Part shown: in pieces, positions 32,891-45,129 of the stretch
Position numbering within the stretch: the stretch's first letter is position 1
Layout of the letters: the number at the start of each line of letters is the position of its first letter
Origin: Alligator mississippiensis
Lineage: Eukaryota; Chordata; Crocodylia; Alligatoridae
Assembly (NCBI RefSeq): GCF_030867095.1
Contig: NC_081837.1
Location: forward strand, 19,264,001 to 19,328,000
Reading direction: 5' to 3'
Length of the DNA: 64,000 nt
The notes under the pieces: model-generated
The model's database searches: none
The model's input: the letters and a program-made list of their open reading frames with translations, nothing else
What the model was told of the DNA's origin: nothing
Program-made: the position numbers and the translations under genes

Positions 32891-33694
32891 TACATACACA
32901 CACATGTACACGCATGTATGTGGCTGCATGGGCTCACATATCGAGTGAGTGAGCGTGAGGCGAGCACCGGGTGGATCTGAGCGCTCGATTCCCAGAGCAG
33001 GGTGTGCGGGGGACAGATATATAGATCCAGACAGAACTGGATATATTTTTCATGCCTGTTAATGGGGACTGATTTCAGAAATGCTCCAGTGAAGACATTA
33101 AGTAGGACTGGAATTGTCTCCTTGTTTCTCCAGCGCTTGACACTCCTCACTTCCCTCTCCAGCCCTCTGCGCCGTCTTCCCCAGGGCACTAAAGTTCCTG
33201 GTTATGCCTCTGGCTTTGCTTACACAAAAAATTGAACCAGTTTACCTCTGGTTTACTCAATCTGGTCAATTCAAGCTAGTGCACACCAATTCACAGGTGG
33301 TTTTCTTGGTGTAGCTTGTGTTGATAACTTTTTAAAACCAATTTTAATTAAATAGGCACAATATCTGGCTAGGTGAGGCCTGAAACATTATTTCCCACGC
33401 CCTTTGCATAGTCATGCATGCACATAGGAAAAGAAAGGAGAAAGTGCTTGATGAAGTTACGGAACCACTTTGATCTCAGTTAATTTACTACATATCTGCT
33501 CCCTGACATAGGAAGTTGCTTGGCTTACCTTTCTAGTAGGATCTATTCATTTAGCAATAGCAGTTATAATTATGCTTTAAAAATACTTACAGTAAAATCT
33601 GATTTCACATGCTCCTGCATTTTGGGGGGAGGGGAAAAATCTTGACTAGAAAGTCTCACTTCTTGAATGAAACTTTCCGTGCTTCAAAGCTAAA

Positions 33695-33790
33695 CAGAAT
33701 TATTGAAAACTAGGGTTGGAAGGGACCCCAGGAGGTCACCTAGTCTAATGCCCTGCTTGAAGCAGGACTACCCCCAACTACATCACCCCA
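33695..33790 (-). mobile_element. CR1 3'-end scrap (right arm)
   Basis: Mirror of 21164-21259. Confidence 0.75.
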
Positions 33791-35083
33791 CCAAGGCTTT
33801 TAACATTTCCAGGTGAACATAAGTAATAGGTTTAGATGCCAAAAATGAGTCCAGTAAGGCAGTTATTTTAGTACTGTAGTGTATATGAATCATTGTGTTC
33901 CTGTGAACTTGAACGTGTAGGAAGAATTATATTTGTCAATCTTCTTTTGTTAAATAGAAACCAAAAGACTTATCTAGGCAGAATTGTGGTGGGGGATATT
34001 TATTCCAGTTTTTGCTATAATTTTAAGTCTTCCAATCTGAATGTTGTATCACTGGGATTTTTACCTTTAAATGGGTAAAGTATTGTCATGAAATACTGTA
34101 TGATGCACACCCAAAGAGAAAGTACAATGTATTTTAAGGTTGGGAAATTATATTAGAGCAAATAGAAGCAAAAGTGTCTAGCCAAACCAATAATTACCCT
34201 TCCATGAATACTAGATTCTGTTTCTCACCTGTCTAAACGCTTTCCTCTGGTGAGATAGTATCATCTTTTTACATTAATCTTAGGATTTAGTATGGGAGAT
34301 TTTAAAAATTGCTCTTCTGTGTAAAGTTAAGACTAACAGTCCTGATTTCCTCAATGCTGGAAAAAGCCCCTCTTCTTCCTGATTCACATACTTAGAAATG
34401 TGTTTCTGTTTTGTTTTAACACTGATTGATGGAGGTTGGGTGTTTTGCTTTTGTTTTGGCGAGTCTCTGCTTTTACATTGGTACGTGGTATCATAAGTGG
34501 TAGGTGATTTCCCTTGTGGAGTGGGGGGTGGGGTTCCAAAGAGGAAATCATCCACTATGAATACAGAGTACTGAATCAAGCCCAAAGCAAAGTCAATGAA
34601 AAGACTCCCATTCATCTCAGTGTCAATTGGATTGGATCCTTAAAATGGCTTTTCTTGGGGAAACAAGAAAGATTAAAAATAGATTAAAAACAAAAAACAA
34701 GACGGCTTAAAAATAGAATGAAAAGTTTTGACTTTTAAGCTGCTAGTTCAGGTCTAGTAAAGGCTGGTAGGGAATAAAAGTCGTAACTGTTTGGGAACCT
34801 TTTGGCCTTTTTGAAGATAGGCTAGTATGATTTGTGGTGGAAAAGCATCAAACCCTACTTTCCAGCTTTTCTTGTGCTGTTTTCAAGGTTGCTTTGAAGA
34901 CTGTTTGTTGGCTCTGTTAATATCTTTGGAAATGGTGATTTGTATTGGACATGGAACTTTTGTAACTCTTGGAAAGGATTTCTAAATGTATTGTCTACAG
35001 AACTAACCGTGGGTATTTTTAGAGTCCAAAATGTGAACTGATTCACTAATTGAGAAATTAACTGTTTTTTCTTCTTCTTTCAG

Positions 35084-35229
35084 CGCTACAACTTGTTGTG
35101 AAGCATTTCCAGCTGCTCCACTTGTGCATATTTTCAAACAGGCAGGATCTTTTGAAGACGACACCTCACGTTATATTATTAAAATGGCTATCCATACAAG
35201 GCTGAGTGTAAAAATGAAAATGCTGACAG
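35084..35229 (+). CDS. Protein-coding internal exon of an unrecognised gene
   Basis: A 146 bp exon has a strong acceptor (polypyrimidine TTTTTTCTTCTTCTTTCAG at 35065-35083) and a GT donor (CAG|GTATTT at 35230). One frame is open throughout. It begins with the last base of a split codon and ends with the first base of the next. The encoded segment starts ATTCCEAFPAAPLVHIFKQ and ends RLSVKMKMLT; it looks like a helical, HEAT/ARM-type or globular fragment. I do not recognise the protein. The CpG island upstream (31850-32640) suggests that this is an early exon of a gene read on + and carried, at least in part, on both arms. No other exon of the gene was identified in the window, so the duplicated gene copy may be partial. 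Confidence 0.7.
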
Positions 35230-35335
35230 GTATTTCTTAATCTTTTGAGATTTTAACTAACATTTCATTCTTATTTATGTTTTATTAATTATCTCTGTAA
35301 GCAAATATAAATTGCTGTATTATGCATCTACTAGA

Positions 35336-35850
35336 CAAGGGTTGCTCAATTTCCAGCCCCGGGGCCAAATGCAGCCCCATGGCTTGTGGGGCTCCCCATG
35401 GGTCTGGGGAATTGGCAGCAAGCGAGTGGTGGCCATGAACACAGCCTCCCCCCCACTTTCCCCTGCCAAATCCCCAAGCCCCAATACCTGCATGGCTGGT
35501 CTGAGCCAAGCTATGCCTCTTTCCCCCGTGGGCCTGGGCCACGTTCCCCCACTTTGGGATCAGGGTTGGACCGTGTCCCCTTCCTTTCCTGCAGGGCCGG
35601 GTTGGGCCAGGCCATGCACTCTTTCCCTCCCTACAGGGTCACCTGGCTAGCCTTCTTTCCCTCTTCACAAGGATGGGTCAAGCTCCTTTCCCCATCAGGG
35701 CTGTGTTGAAGCCAGTTTGTCCCCCACCTGGCCAGATGGTGCCCACCCACGTGCCAGAGCAGGAACACCTGGATCCAGCCCATGAATGTACTGGCCACTG
35801 ACAGTCTGGCCTGCCGTGTAAAACTGTTGGGGCTGCACTGTACTATCGGT
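35336..35850. mobile_element. Possible hAT-like non-autonomous element (right arm)
   Basis: Mirror of 19104-19618, starting CAAGGGTTGCTCAATTTCC. Confidence 0.35.
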
Positions 35851-35959
35851 GGTCCATTAAACCAATTTTAAACAAACAAGTCATGGAATCACAGATTATG
35901 TGATCATAATTTTATCACTAATTTATATTTTCCTTTCAAAGGAAAAAATAGAAGTACTC

Positions 35960-36899
35960 TGTGACAGGCTCACAGCCACAGGGGCTGCCATGACACCCCT
36001 GGCGGCCTTGCTGCTCCTGCCTGGCTCCAGCTCTAATGTCACTCTCTCTTCATGGTTCACCAGCCGTGCCTCGCTCTTAATAGTACAGGTTGATTCAAGG
36101 AGGCTGCCAGCAGGCCTTAGAGCGAGCCCGAATCCAGTAAATTTCCACTGGGTCTGAGGCCCCATTGGCCTCTGTCCAGACATCCAACCTTGGTAGGTTC
36201 CTCTCGGCCTGACTACAGGTGCCCTACAGGGACCTAGCCTTAAGGGCAAACTGTGTGGTTCCTTTTCCTCCCCTACTCCACGCCCTAAGCCTCAGAGATG
36301 TTCTCCCTTTGATTTTCCTCCTTATACACTCTGGCCCCTTGAGCTCTCAGACCCCTCCCCCGCCCAGCCCTGGACACAGGTGGCTCTGGGCCTCTTGGAC
36401 CTCGTGATCTGGGTCTCGGCCTTTTTTCAGTTCTGGGACCCCTCCCTGGGTCCCACCCTCAGCGTGAGGGCTCCTGGGATACTGGCTCTCTAAGCAAGCC
36501 TTGAGTCTGTACCCCCAGGGTTCAAGGCTAAACATAAATCAATAAGAAACATCACCGCCGTCTGGCAGACACCTCAGTCTTTAGAGGTGTAACATAAAAG
36601 ACCACTTGCCTGTAAACCCAGTCTTCCTCAGTCCAAGGAACTTGCCTCTGTTTCCAGACCTGTAGAGTTGTTCAGCCAAAATCCAGTTCCCTTCAGGGAC
36701 CCTGGAGCCAGGAGTTCTGCACTGTGCAGTAGCTGGGGAGAAACGAACAGACTGGTGCAGACTCTGGGCTCATATAGCTCCAGCCTGAGCCCTCTTCCAG
36801 CCAGGTGAGGCCCTCATTAGCTCCCCCCTGCCCCCTAAAAGCAGCCTCTCAGGCTGCTTGCTCTCCTAAAGGATCAGGCACATCCCAGTGCCCTGCTAC
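35960..36899 (-). repeat. Solo LTR of an ERV, 940 bp (right-arm copy)
   Basis: Mirror of 18055-18994. It runs on + from TGTGACAGG to GCCCTGCTACA. Confidence 0.75.
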
Positions 36900-39072
36900 A
36901 TATTCTGTATACTAGATAACCATGATAGATGATTACTGTGTTAATTATTTGTATGTCCTTCGATGAGGAGAGGTGACTATCCTGACTAAAGTTCTGTTGT
37001 AGCAGATGCTGTACAAATGCAAATAAAGACTTAGGGTGCGTGTAGATGAAATGAAAATTCCCGTTTATGTCGACGCAACTGCATTTGTCACTATGGCCTG
37101 TTTGTTACTTCTTATCCTGAAAAGATATAGTCTGAAAAAGCTCCATTTGTATTCGAAGGCCAAGTCTGTGTGTGCATAGTTTTCAACAAATGAGCTGTTA
37201 AACTCAGTAGGACTATTAGCGCATGAGGCTAAACGTATGCATAATCATTTGCAGAAGTGGGGTGTGAAACTGTAGTTTTACAAATACACAGCAAAGCTAA
37301 GGCAGGTCTTACCTTTAAAGCAGCTAATCAGTCTAGTATTATGACTTCATTTGCTTAGCTAGAGTAAACCAAACAAAGGAAATGAGACTTAATAGATACA
37401 GCATGGGATATTGGAGTTTTTACAGCTTAGTTTTATTTTGGAACAGTTTGTAGGCCGCATTAGCCCACTGATTGCACTGGTGGTTGTGCAAACACACATG
37501 AGCTTCATGCTGATAAATTACAATTTTAAGCCTTGGGACCGTTCTCTCTCTCTCTCTCTCTCTTGGTTGGAGGATTTGGACCAAAAAGGAAAAACACGGG
37601 GGGGGGGGTGGGGGGGGGTGGACTTTGAGGAAGTGATTGAAGAGAACAAAATCTGAAAAACGATTCTGTAAGAATATCTTCTTTTACCACCTGTCATGAT
37701 GTATAAATAGGCAAGAGGTCAGTTTGGCTTTTAAATTCAGGAGCAGTGTGTAGGTCTGGGATGAAAAAAAACACCCCATTTCTGACACCTGTTCCCTTAT
37801 GTACTAAGCAAATTTGATTTAGAGAAAGAAGGGTTTTGTTTTTACTAAAACTGCACTTAACCTTGACCTGGCAATCGCATAGCATCATAGCTCTTAACTT
37901 ATCTGAATATTTGATTACTGTAACTTAAAAAAAAAAAAAAATTAAACATCTAGGAATTAAGAACTGTAAAGTAATAGGTAGTGTGTTATTTTATCATCTC
38001 AGGTTCAAGCAGGACAGTTTCAGGAATGTATGACTTGAGAGAGGCAGCCAGACAGACAATCCAAATGCTTCAGTTGGCAGGATGAAGTGATATGCTAATG
38101 TAAGAGAAAAGGTGGGTGTACAATGGCAAGGAAATAAATACCCGTTAAAGAGGTGGGAGGTCTAGGACAGCGGTTCTCAACTTTTTTTGTACCGGGACCT
38201 ATTTATGAAGATCAGTGGCCAGTGCTGACCTGCTTTCCCCCAGCCCTGCTAAAGGGAGCCCCCAGCTGCCCCTGTGCCATCCGGGCCAAAGTCCCGCAGT
38301 TCATGCGGATTTCAGCGGAGAGAGTCCGCTGTGGCAGCCCCCCCTGCCCTGGTCTGGGGCTGCCATGCCTCACCAGGCAGCCTGGTCGCGGTCCTTCCAG
38401 CCCGTCCCCCAGCAGCGTCTCCCAGTTGCTGTGCCCGTACAAGTATGAGCACCAGCTCAAGTGCCACCAGCCCAGCTATGCAGCTCCCCCGATGCCTCCC
38501 TCTCTTGCTGAAGGGGCAGGCGCCTACCCCTCCCGTCCCCCCTGCCCTGATGCAGCCTCGGCGCCCGGCTATCTTCCCCCATATCTGGCAGGTACCCATC
38601 CCCCCTGCCCCCCACACACACACACACACACACACAGATTGAGAGAGAGAGAGTCCCCAAGTCCCGGACCTCCAACCCCCACTGATCATACACTTAACTG
38701 CATCCAGCTATTGGTGCTTCTCCCAGGACCCTGCCTGGGTGCATGCAGGCCATGTGGATGTGTGTGCAGAGACACGTGTGCCTGCTACCTCCAGTCACCC
38801 AAAGCAGTGACTTGCAGGCAGGCTGGAATGAAGGTTATGTGTATGGGGAATGACAAGCTAGATGTGTGTGGAATTAAGGGCTAGCTCGGAAGAAGATGAC
38901 GTTGGGAGAGATCGGGGGTGGAGGGGAAGAGGTGGATTCTTTGCTAGTGAGCTTTCCTGGGAGTCAGGCAGCGTGGGATAGCTAGAATCTTCCTGCTAGC
39001 CCTGCTGCAAGTGTTCGGATTCAATGCTTGCAAGCATAATATTGTTATAGCGTTTTGATGATAGCGTTAGAG
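36900..39072. other. Non-coding stretch with microsatellites (right arm)
   Basis: Mirror of 15884-18054. The long C-tract of the left arm is here an interrupted G-tract (~37598-37619, with T interruptions). A hAT-like terminus, CAGCGGTTCTCAACTTTTTT, begins at 38168. No gene seen. Confidence 0.5.
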
Positions 39073-39196
39073 CACGGGTGCTCAACCTCTGGTCCTTGAG
39101 CCAATTGCAGCCTGTGGAGCTATGATACCTGCGTACTGCTTGCATATGGATTGGGCACTGTCCATCCGTCTCACCAGACAAAAAGGTTGAGCACTC
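39073..39196. mobile_element. hAT-like miniature element (right arm)
   Basis: Mirror of 15760-15883. Confidence 0.6.
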
Positions 39197-39307
39197 TTTG
39201 TTAAGAGTGGTGTTTTAGCTGTGATGATCCAGGAAGTATGCAAAAGGCAAGGATTTTTTGGGTGTGGTGACTTTTACTGGACCAACTGCATGGTTGGAAT
39301 TAAATTA

Positions 39308-40250
39308 CTCTTCAATGTCTTCATCAGCGACTTGGACGAGGGAGTGAAGTGTACTCTGTCCAAGTTTGCAGATAACACAAAACTGTGGGGAGGAGTGGAC
39401 ACGCCGGAGGGCAGGGAACAACTACAAGCAGACCTGGACAGGTTGGACAAATGGGCAGAAAACAACAGAATGCAGTTCAACAAGGGGAAATGCAAAGTGC
39501 TGCGCCTAGGGAGGAAAAATCTCCAGCATACCTACTGCCTGGGAAATGACCTGCTTGGTGGCACGGAAGCGGAAAGGGATCTCGGAGTCCTAGTAGACTC
39601 CAAGATGAACATGAGTCGGCAGTGTGACGGAGCCATTAGAAAAGCCAATGGCACTTTATCGTGCATCAGCAGATGCATGACGAATAGGTCCAAGGAGGTG
39701 ATACTTCCCCTCTATCGGGCGCTGGTCAGACCGCAGTTGGAGTACTGCGTGCAATTCTGGGCGCCACACTTCAAGAGGGATGCGGATAACCTGGAGAGTC
39801 CAGAGATGGGCCACTCGTATGGTTAAGGGCTTGCGGACCAAGCCCTACGAGGAGAGACTAGAGAACCTGGACCTTTTCAGCCTCTGCAAGAGAAGGTTGA
39901 GAGGCGACCTTGTGGCTGCCTGTAAGTTCACCACGGGGGCACAGAAGGGAATTGGTGAGGATTTATTCACCAAGGCGCCCCCAGGGGTTACAAGAAACAA
40001 TGGCCACAAGGTAGCAGAGAGCAGATTTAGATTGGACATCAGGAAGAATTTCTTCACAGTTCGAGTGGCCAAGGTCTGGAACGGGCTCCCAAGGGAGGTG
40101 GTGCTCTCCCCTACCCTGGGGGTCTTCAAGAGGAGGTTAGATGGGCATCTAGCTGGGGTCATCTGAACCCAGCACGCTTTCCTGCCTATGCAGGGGGTTG
40201 GACTCGATCTATTGAGGTCCCTTCCGACCCGAACATCTATGAATCTATGA
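39308..40250 (+). mobile_element. CR1 LINE, 5'-truncated (right-arm copy)
   Basis: Mirror of 14706-15648. It starts within the RT at '[11 protein letters not shown]', carries the mutated ADN catalytic motif and a frameshift near 39805, and ends in the CR1 3' tail. Confidence 0.93.
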
Positions 40251-40589
40251 ACTGTTGTTATTTTTGTTGCTGTGGTTGTGACGTTTGCTGGCAGGTCCTG
40301 AACTGACGAGTTCTGCGAAGCTTCGAGGCCCCCAAAAGTCAGTTTCTGAACTGGCGTTATCGCCGACAGCGCTGAGCATTTCACGGGCCCCGCTTACCGT
40401 GCTGGCAATGCTACGGTATTTGCAGCATACAGGGAGACTGACAGGCTCGCGTTCTGTTGAAGACTTCTGACTGTCAGTTTCAGCCGTGTATTTAACGTGC
40501 ACTTTGTTGACACCGCCTTCCAGCAAGCGCAGGGTCCCTGTGTGGGGTCGGTCCCTTGCTCGAGTCGCGCGTGCTCCTGGAGGAAGTAG

Positions 40590-41045
40590 GGCCGGGCAGA
40601 GGAGAGGGCGGGCGGCCAGAGGCACGTCCCCTTGCCAGGGGAGGGTTCAAGTCAGGATGTCGTCATCACGTTGGGGCGTTGCGCTGCCTTCATTCAGATC
40701 CTCCGTGTCTCTGTCTCCGTCTCGTCTCTTCTCCTCACGCAGCCAGCCAGGAGGCGAGAGGCGGGGAAGCGTTGAGGGGGTAGGAATCTTTGGGATACAC
40801 GAGCGAGGGAGACGCCAGTGCCGAGGGCGGTGTTGCGAGAGGGATTTCTCCCCAGGTTGCTGGGCCCAGAGGCTGCTCGTGACAGCCGAGAGACAAGGGG
40901 CCTTTTCCAAAGGGGAGCAGCAGCTCCGTCGGGACGGTGGGGTGTGAGCATGCTGAGAACGCCTCAAATGAGGCAAAGCAGAGGCTCCGCGCCCCAAACT
41001 GGAACGGAGCTGCCACCTTCAAGTTGTTCTCGGCTCGTGCCTGCA
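40590..41045. repeat. U2-cluster modules A and F1 (right arm)
   Basis: Mirror of 13910-14364. 40590-40945 is a diverged copy of the U2 upstream region 41930-42283, but no U2 gene follows. 40945-41045 matches flank modules near 41230 and 42970. Confidence 0.5.
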
Positions 41046-41077
41046 CAACTGTTAAGCGTGTTCGCTCAGCGCTCGCT

Positions 41078-41176
41078 CTGTGCGATTAAGTGCACTTGCA
41101 CGCAACAGGGATGTCCACTGACACAAATTGTGTCAGTGGACATCCCTGTTGCGTGCAAGTGCACTTAATCGCACAG
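41078..41176. repeat. 99 bp perfect hairpin palindrome
   Basis: 49 bp arms (CTGTGCGATTAAGTGCAC... and its exact complement) with a single central A at 41127. It could extrude as a cruciform or fold as a near-perfect RNA hairpin. The left-arm copy (13778-13878) has a longer centre and a mismatch. Confidence 0.97.
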
Positions 41177-41344
41177 TGTGTGCACAGAAACAGAGAAGCG
41201 CAATCACTTGCAACCCTGTTCTTGTTGTTAGCTGTAAGCTAGCTGAGAACAACTAAGACGAAGCAAAGGAGAGGCGCCGCAGCCGAAACTGGAAAGAAAA
41301 GTTTTGCTCTGTCTGTTTCAGTCGCCCGCAGCTCCTTCACAGGC

Positions 41345-41745
41345 AACGATTAAAGGTGTTCCTGTTCAAATACCGGTGGGTGGGCTCGCACTCAGTGATT
41401 AACGGGTGTTCAAGCACAACTGAAGCACCATCACACTCTCACAGGCAACAATTAAGGGTGTTCCTGTTCAAATACAACCAGGTGGGCTCTCACTCAGTGA
41501 TTAACGGGAGTTCAAGCACAACTGAAGCACAATCACACTCTCACAGGCAACAATTAAGGGTGTTCCTGTTCAAATACCAGTGGGTGGGCTCACACTCAGT
41601 GATTAACGGGTGTTCAAGCACAACTGCAGACATTCACACTCTCACAGGCAACAATTAAGGGTGTTCCTGTTCGAATACAACCGGGTGGGCTCACACTCAG
41701 TGATGAAGGGTGTTCAACCACAACTGAAGTACATTCACACTGATG
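41345..41745. repeat. ~102 bp tandem repeat, about four units (right arm)
   Basis: Mirror of 13209-13609. Unit starts recur at ~41357, ~41458 and ~41560 (GTGTTCCTGTTCAAATAC). Confidence 0.85.
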
Positions 41746-41929
41746 CATGAATGTGACGAACATCCACTAAGCACGGTGGCACCGACCAGTGAAGCGCATT
41801 GCCCCTCAGGGATTAGAGCCTGTTCCCCCTCAGGGATCAGCAGCTGCCCTTTTGATCCCTGCCCCTTTGACAAGGGCTCCCAGTGTACCCGTGTCTGCTC
41901 AGGGGGTTGCTGCTGCTGGCAAGAGCAGG

Positions 41930-42283
41930 GCTGGAGGAACGCCCCGCGAAACAGGAGAGGGTTAAAGCGAGACGCTGTCGTCATCGCGCTCGCTCGGGCT
42001 TTGAGCAAATCATCTCTCATCTCACGGCCAGCGAGGAAGAGGCGAGAGGCAGGGCAGTGTTGAGAGGGCATGAATGGGGGGGCCTTTGGGCTATGGGGGG
42101 GGGTGGGAGGGGGGCGCTTCGGGCCTGTTGGGCACGAGATATTGCGGAAGGACTTTTCCGTGTGGGTTTGTGGCGCCAGAAGCTGCAGGTGACGCTTGTG
42201 AGCGGAGGGGCCTCCATGGCAGCTTGCGGTGTGTTTGGGGAGGCTGCCCGTGGGGGCCCCGAGGTTTCCACGGGGTTCAGGGT
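41930..42283 (+). promoter_or_regulatory. RNU2: Upstream region of the intact U2 snRNA gene
   Basis: A GC-rich region directly upstream of U2. A weak PSE-like stretch (CTTGCGGTGTGTTTGGGG, ~42223-42240) ends ~45 bp before nt 1. An octamer-like GAGCAAAT lies at ~42004, about 280 bp upstream. Vertebrate U2 genes use a PSE near -55 and a distal octamer/Sp1 element near -220. These matches are partial, so the site assignments are tentative. Confidence 0.4.
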
Positions 42284-42470
42284 ATCGCTTCTCGGCCTTT
42301 TGGCTAAGATCAAGTGTAGTATCTGTTCTTATCAGTTTAATATCTGATATGTCCTCGATGTGAGGACTTTATATTAAATGGATTTTTGGAATTGGGAGAT
42401 GGACTCGGAGCTTGCTCCATCCACTCCACGCATCGGCCTGGTATTGCAGTGCCTCCAGGAGCGGTGCACC
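42284..42470 (+). ncRNA. RNU2: U2 spliceosomal snRNA, intact, 187 nt
   Basis: U2 pairs with the intron branch site in the spliceosome. The full-length gene begins ATCGCTTCTCGGCC. It has stem-loop I, the branch-pairing GTAGTA (nt ~33-38), stem IIa (AGTTTAATATCTGAT region), stem IIb (GTCCTC/GAGGAC), an Sm site ATTTTTGG, and 3' stem-loops III and IV ending GGTGCACC. Length is within one base of mammalian U2 (188). Differences from the human sequence fall mainly in loops and in the region after IIb. A 3' box follows at 42495-42507. It probably belongs to a decayed U2 tandem repeat, judging by repeated flank modules. Its sister in the left arm is split by a LINE, making this the only intact U2 in the window. 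Confidence 0.97.
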
Positions 42471-42494
42471 TCCCCTCGGGGAGAACTTGCTGCT

Positions 42495-42507
42495 GTCAAA
42501 AAGTAGA
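42495..42507 (+). terminator. RNU2: snRNA 3' box of U2
   Basis: GTCAAAAAGTAGA, 25 nt after the U2 end, matches the AAARNNAGA core of the vertebrate snRNA 3'-end formation signal. Confidence 0.6.
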
Positions 42508-42964
42508 TCTTGTCGCTTCTTCAGAGACGTTTGGGGGGGGGCTGGTGCTAGGCAGGGACCCCTAGTAGTCTGGCAGGCGAGCTACTACTTGTCCGAAGCT
42601 TTCAAGAGGGCGGGTTGGCTGTCTGTCTGGAGGGAAGCGGTCCCTCTGCCTGTACCTGGATGGAGAATGCGGGCAGCAGCGTGCAGCTGAGGAGGGTGTC
42701 AGGGGCAGCCTGCTTGGTGACCCCCTGCGAACAGCTCTGTTGCAGCGGAAATCCTCTGTCACAGCAGAAATTGTGGGCTTTAGGATGCCAGAAAGCTGTG
42801 GATGTTGTCATCACGCTGTTATGAAGCAAAACGAACTAAACTGAACACAGGCGGTACGGTACGTCTCAGAGATCAGATGCGAGCCAGAACTGAAAGCTGG
42901 AAGGCCTGGGAAGAGCCAGAGGCCGCCACAAAACCAAGGCGAGGCTTCTGGAGCACTATGCGCT

Positions 42965-43075
42965 ACACACCAAAAGCACTGTTCTAGTGGTTGGGTGTGA
43001 ACAACTGAGAGGCTCCACACCCGGAACTGAAAAGGCTTGGCTCCATTTAAATTGTCCTCGACTCCTTCACAGGCA
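42965..43075. repeat. U2-cluster flank module (copy F3, right arm)
   Basis: Mirror of 6164-6274. Its ends (ctagtggttgggtgtgaac and gttcacacccaacaactag) also form a loose inverted repeat spanning ~42980-43130. Confidence 0.5.
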
Positions 43076-45129
43076 ACAACACCTCTCAGTTGTTCACAGC
43101 TAGTTCACACCCAACAACTAGAACAACGCTTTTGCATATGGCCACCAGCCATGAGGCGCCAGGCACGCTGTTGTAGGGGGCAGTCTTGAATATGAGCCTT
43201 TGGCCAGGAGGTGGGGTTTGTGCATCTCCCCTGCCCACGGAGGGCACTCCTTCCTCCCACTGCACCGTCCATCTTCCCCTGCTCAAAGGCCACGCGACGA
43301 CAAAACTATGCATGCACTCACCACGTAGTTGGTGTGTGGCGCATAGTGACTAGCTAAAAAACAGACTTGTTTTTAGCTAGTCACTCAGCTAATACATTCT
43401 GATTTTTTTTTTGAACTGTTACTTGAAAGCAAAAGTGAACGTGACTAATTACTAACAGTTAAGCATACACTAGTAGGTATACATTCTTGTCTTCATAAGA
43501 GTAAGCAGACACACCCAAACCCGATATACTTAAGGTAGTTGTGAGGTCCAGGAAGTGTACAAGAGGCAAGGATTGGTGTGGGTGATATCTTTTATTAGAC
43601 CAACGGCATGGTTGGAATAGATTAGTCAAGCTTTCAAATGCAATGCATCCTTCAAGATATCACCCACAAAAACCCTTGTCTCTCACATACCTCCTGGATC
43701 ATCACAGCTACAACATCATTCCAACAGCAGGAGAACCAATGATTTTTTTGGTGATGTCTTTCATCAGACCAACTCTATAGCTGTGAGAGCTGTTAGATAA
43801 GCTTTCAGACATCAAGTGTCTTTCCTCAAGTCCAAAAAACCTTGCCCAACAGCTCTCCCAACTATACTAAAGAGAGCACAAGAAATCCTTGCCTCCGACT
43901 CCATGTAAATGCAAACAGTCTGCTTGGAGGCACAGAGGAAAACTGTGAACTAGGTGTGAAGAGGAATGATCATTATAGGATGCAAGAAATGCAGTAAAAT
44001 AGTTCAAGCACCATGCAGGCTTACCCAGAGACATCAACATTTTTCACATACTGCAATACCTGCTATTTGAATATGAAGCTCAAAAGATGAACACCAAAGC
44101 CTGGTTCCTACTAATCACAAGTTTATTGCCATGGCAAACAAAAGCGCAAAATAGTTCTACATGGTAAAATATACAGTCCTCTGCAGAGGGAATAGGCCCA
44201 CTAGCACTATCAAAAGATGTTCATTAGCACACTGCAGGCTACATGAAAAGTACCAACTTCTATTTAATACAGTTTTTCCAGACAAGACAAAAGCACTAGC
44301 AGGCTGAAGAGGACAATTACTGCATTCCCTTCTGTGATAAAGACAAAGGTAGGAATTAGACCCAATACAGAACAGTTAACTATTAGACATTACCGCAGCC
44401 TCAGAACATGTTATTTCCAGTTTTAAATTACAGTCTGAGATGAGGAGACTGACAGAGAATTAGAGGCAGTGAACTGGCCAATGTGCTGCAATAGCCAATT
44501 AGAAGGGTAATCAGCTTATACTGGCAAATACGAAGGGGACATTAAGGCAGTTAACATTTTATTTCAATTAAAACTTCCACAACTGACACTTCAGGTCCCA
44601 ATGAAAAACTGCATCTTATAAGATAGACTGTTTTTCTTTCCCCAAACACAAGGCCTAAAAATATTCCCTAATCGTCACTAAAAATGTCCTTGATTCCTGA
44701 TCAGAATTATCTTGGTATACTATACCATTTCAGGTTTCTAGTTGGGGGGAATACTATGAAACAAAAATATGGTTCAGTGGTAAACTGTGCAGCGATCCTG
44801 AAATACATTATGCCAGCTTTACTTTGTGGGGGAGAAACCCAACAGCTCCATAGCTAAAGCAAGCCAAAATACCAAAACTTCTAATTCAGTGACTCTCCAC
44901 CAAGGTGACTTGAGCTCCTCTGAAGGCAGCCATAGGGTGCCACACAATCACCCTTAGTGCCGGCAGACAGGAAAATAGGATTCAGAAGTAGGGGTCTACC
45001 AAATTCAAGATTTTCGCAGAAACCATGACTCTGGTAGGCGTCTTGTGAAAAAGCCCAAGCTGAAAACCTGGCAGCAAGCAGGGCTGTGGGGAGGGGACGG
45101 AGGGAGCTGAAAACGGGCTGGAAGCCCCG
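43076..45129. other. Non-coding stretch (right arm)
   Basis: Mirror of 4110-6163. Contains the foldback interspersed repeat at 43529-43844. No gene seen. Confidence 0.5.

Noticed and set aside
40818-42347. ORFs across the U2 upstream modules
   Set aside because: They run through snRNA promoter-like DNA and U2 itself, with no protein motif.
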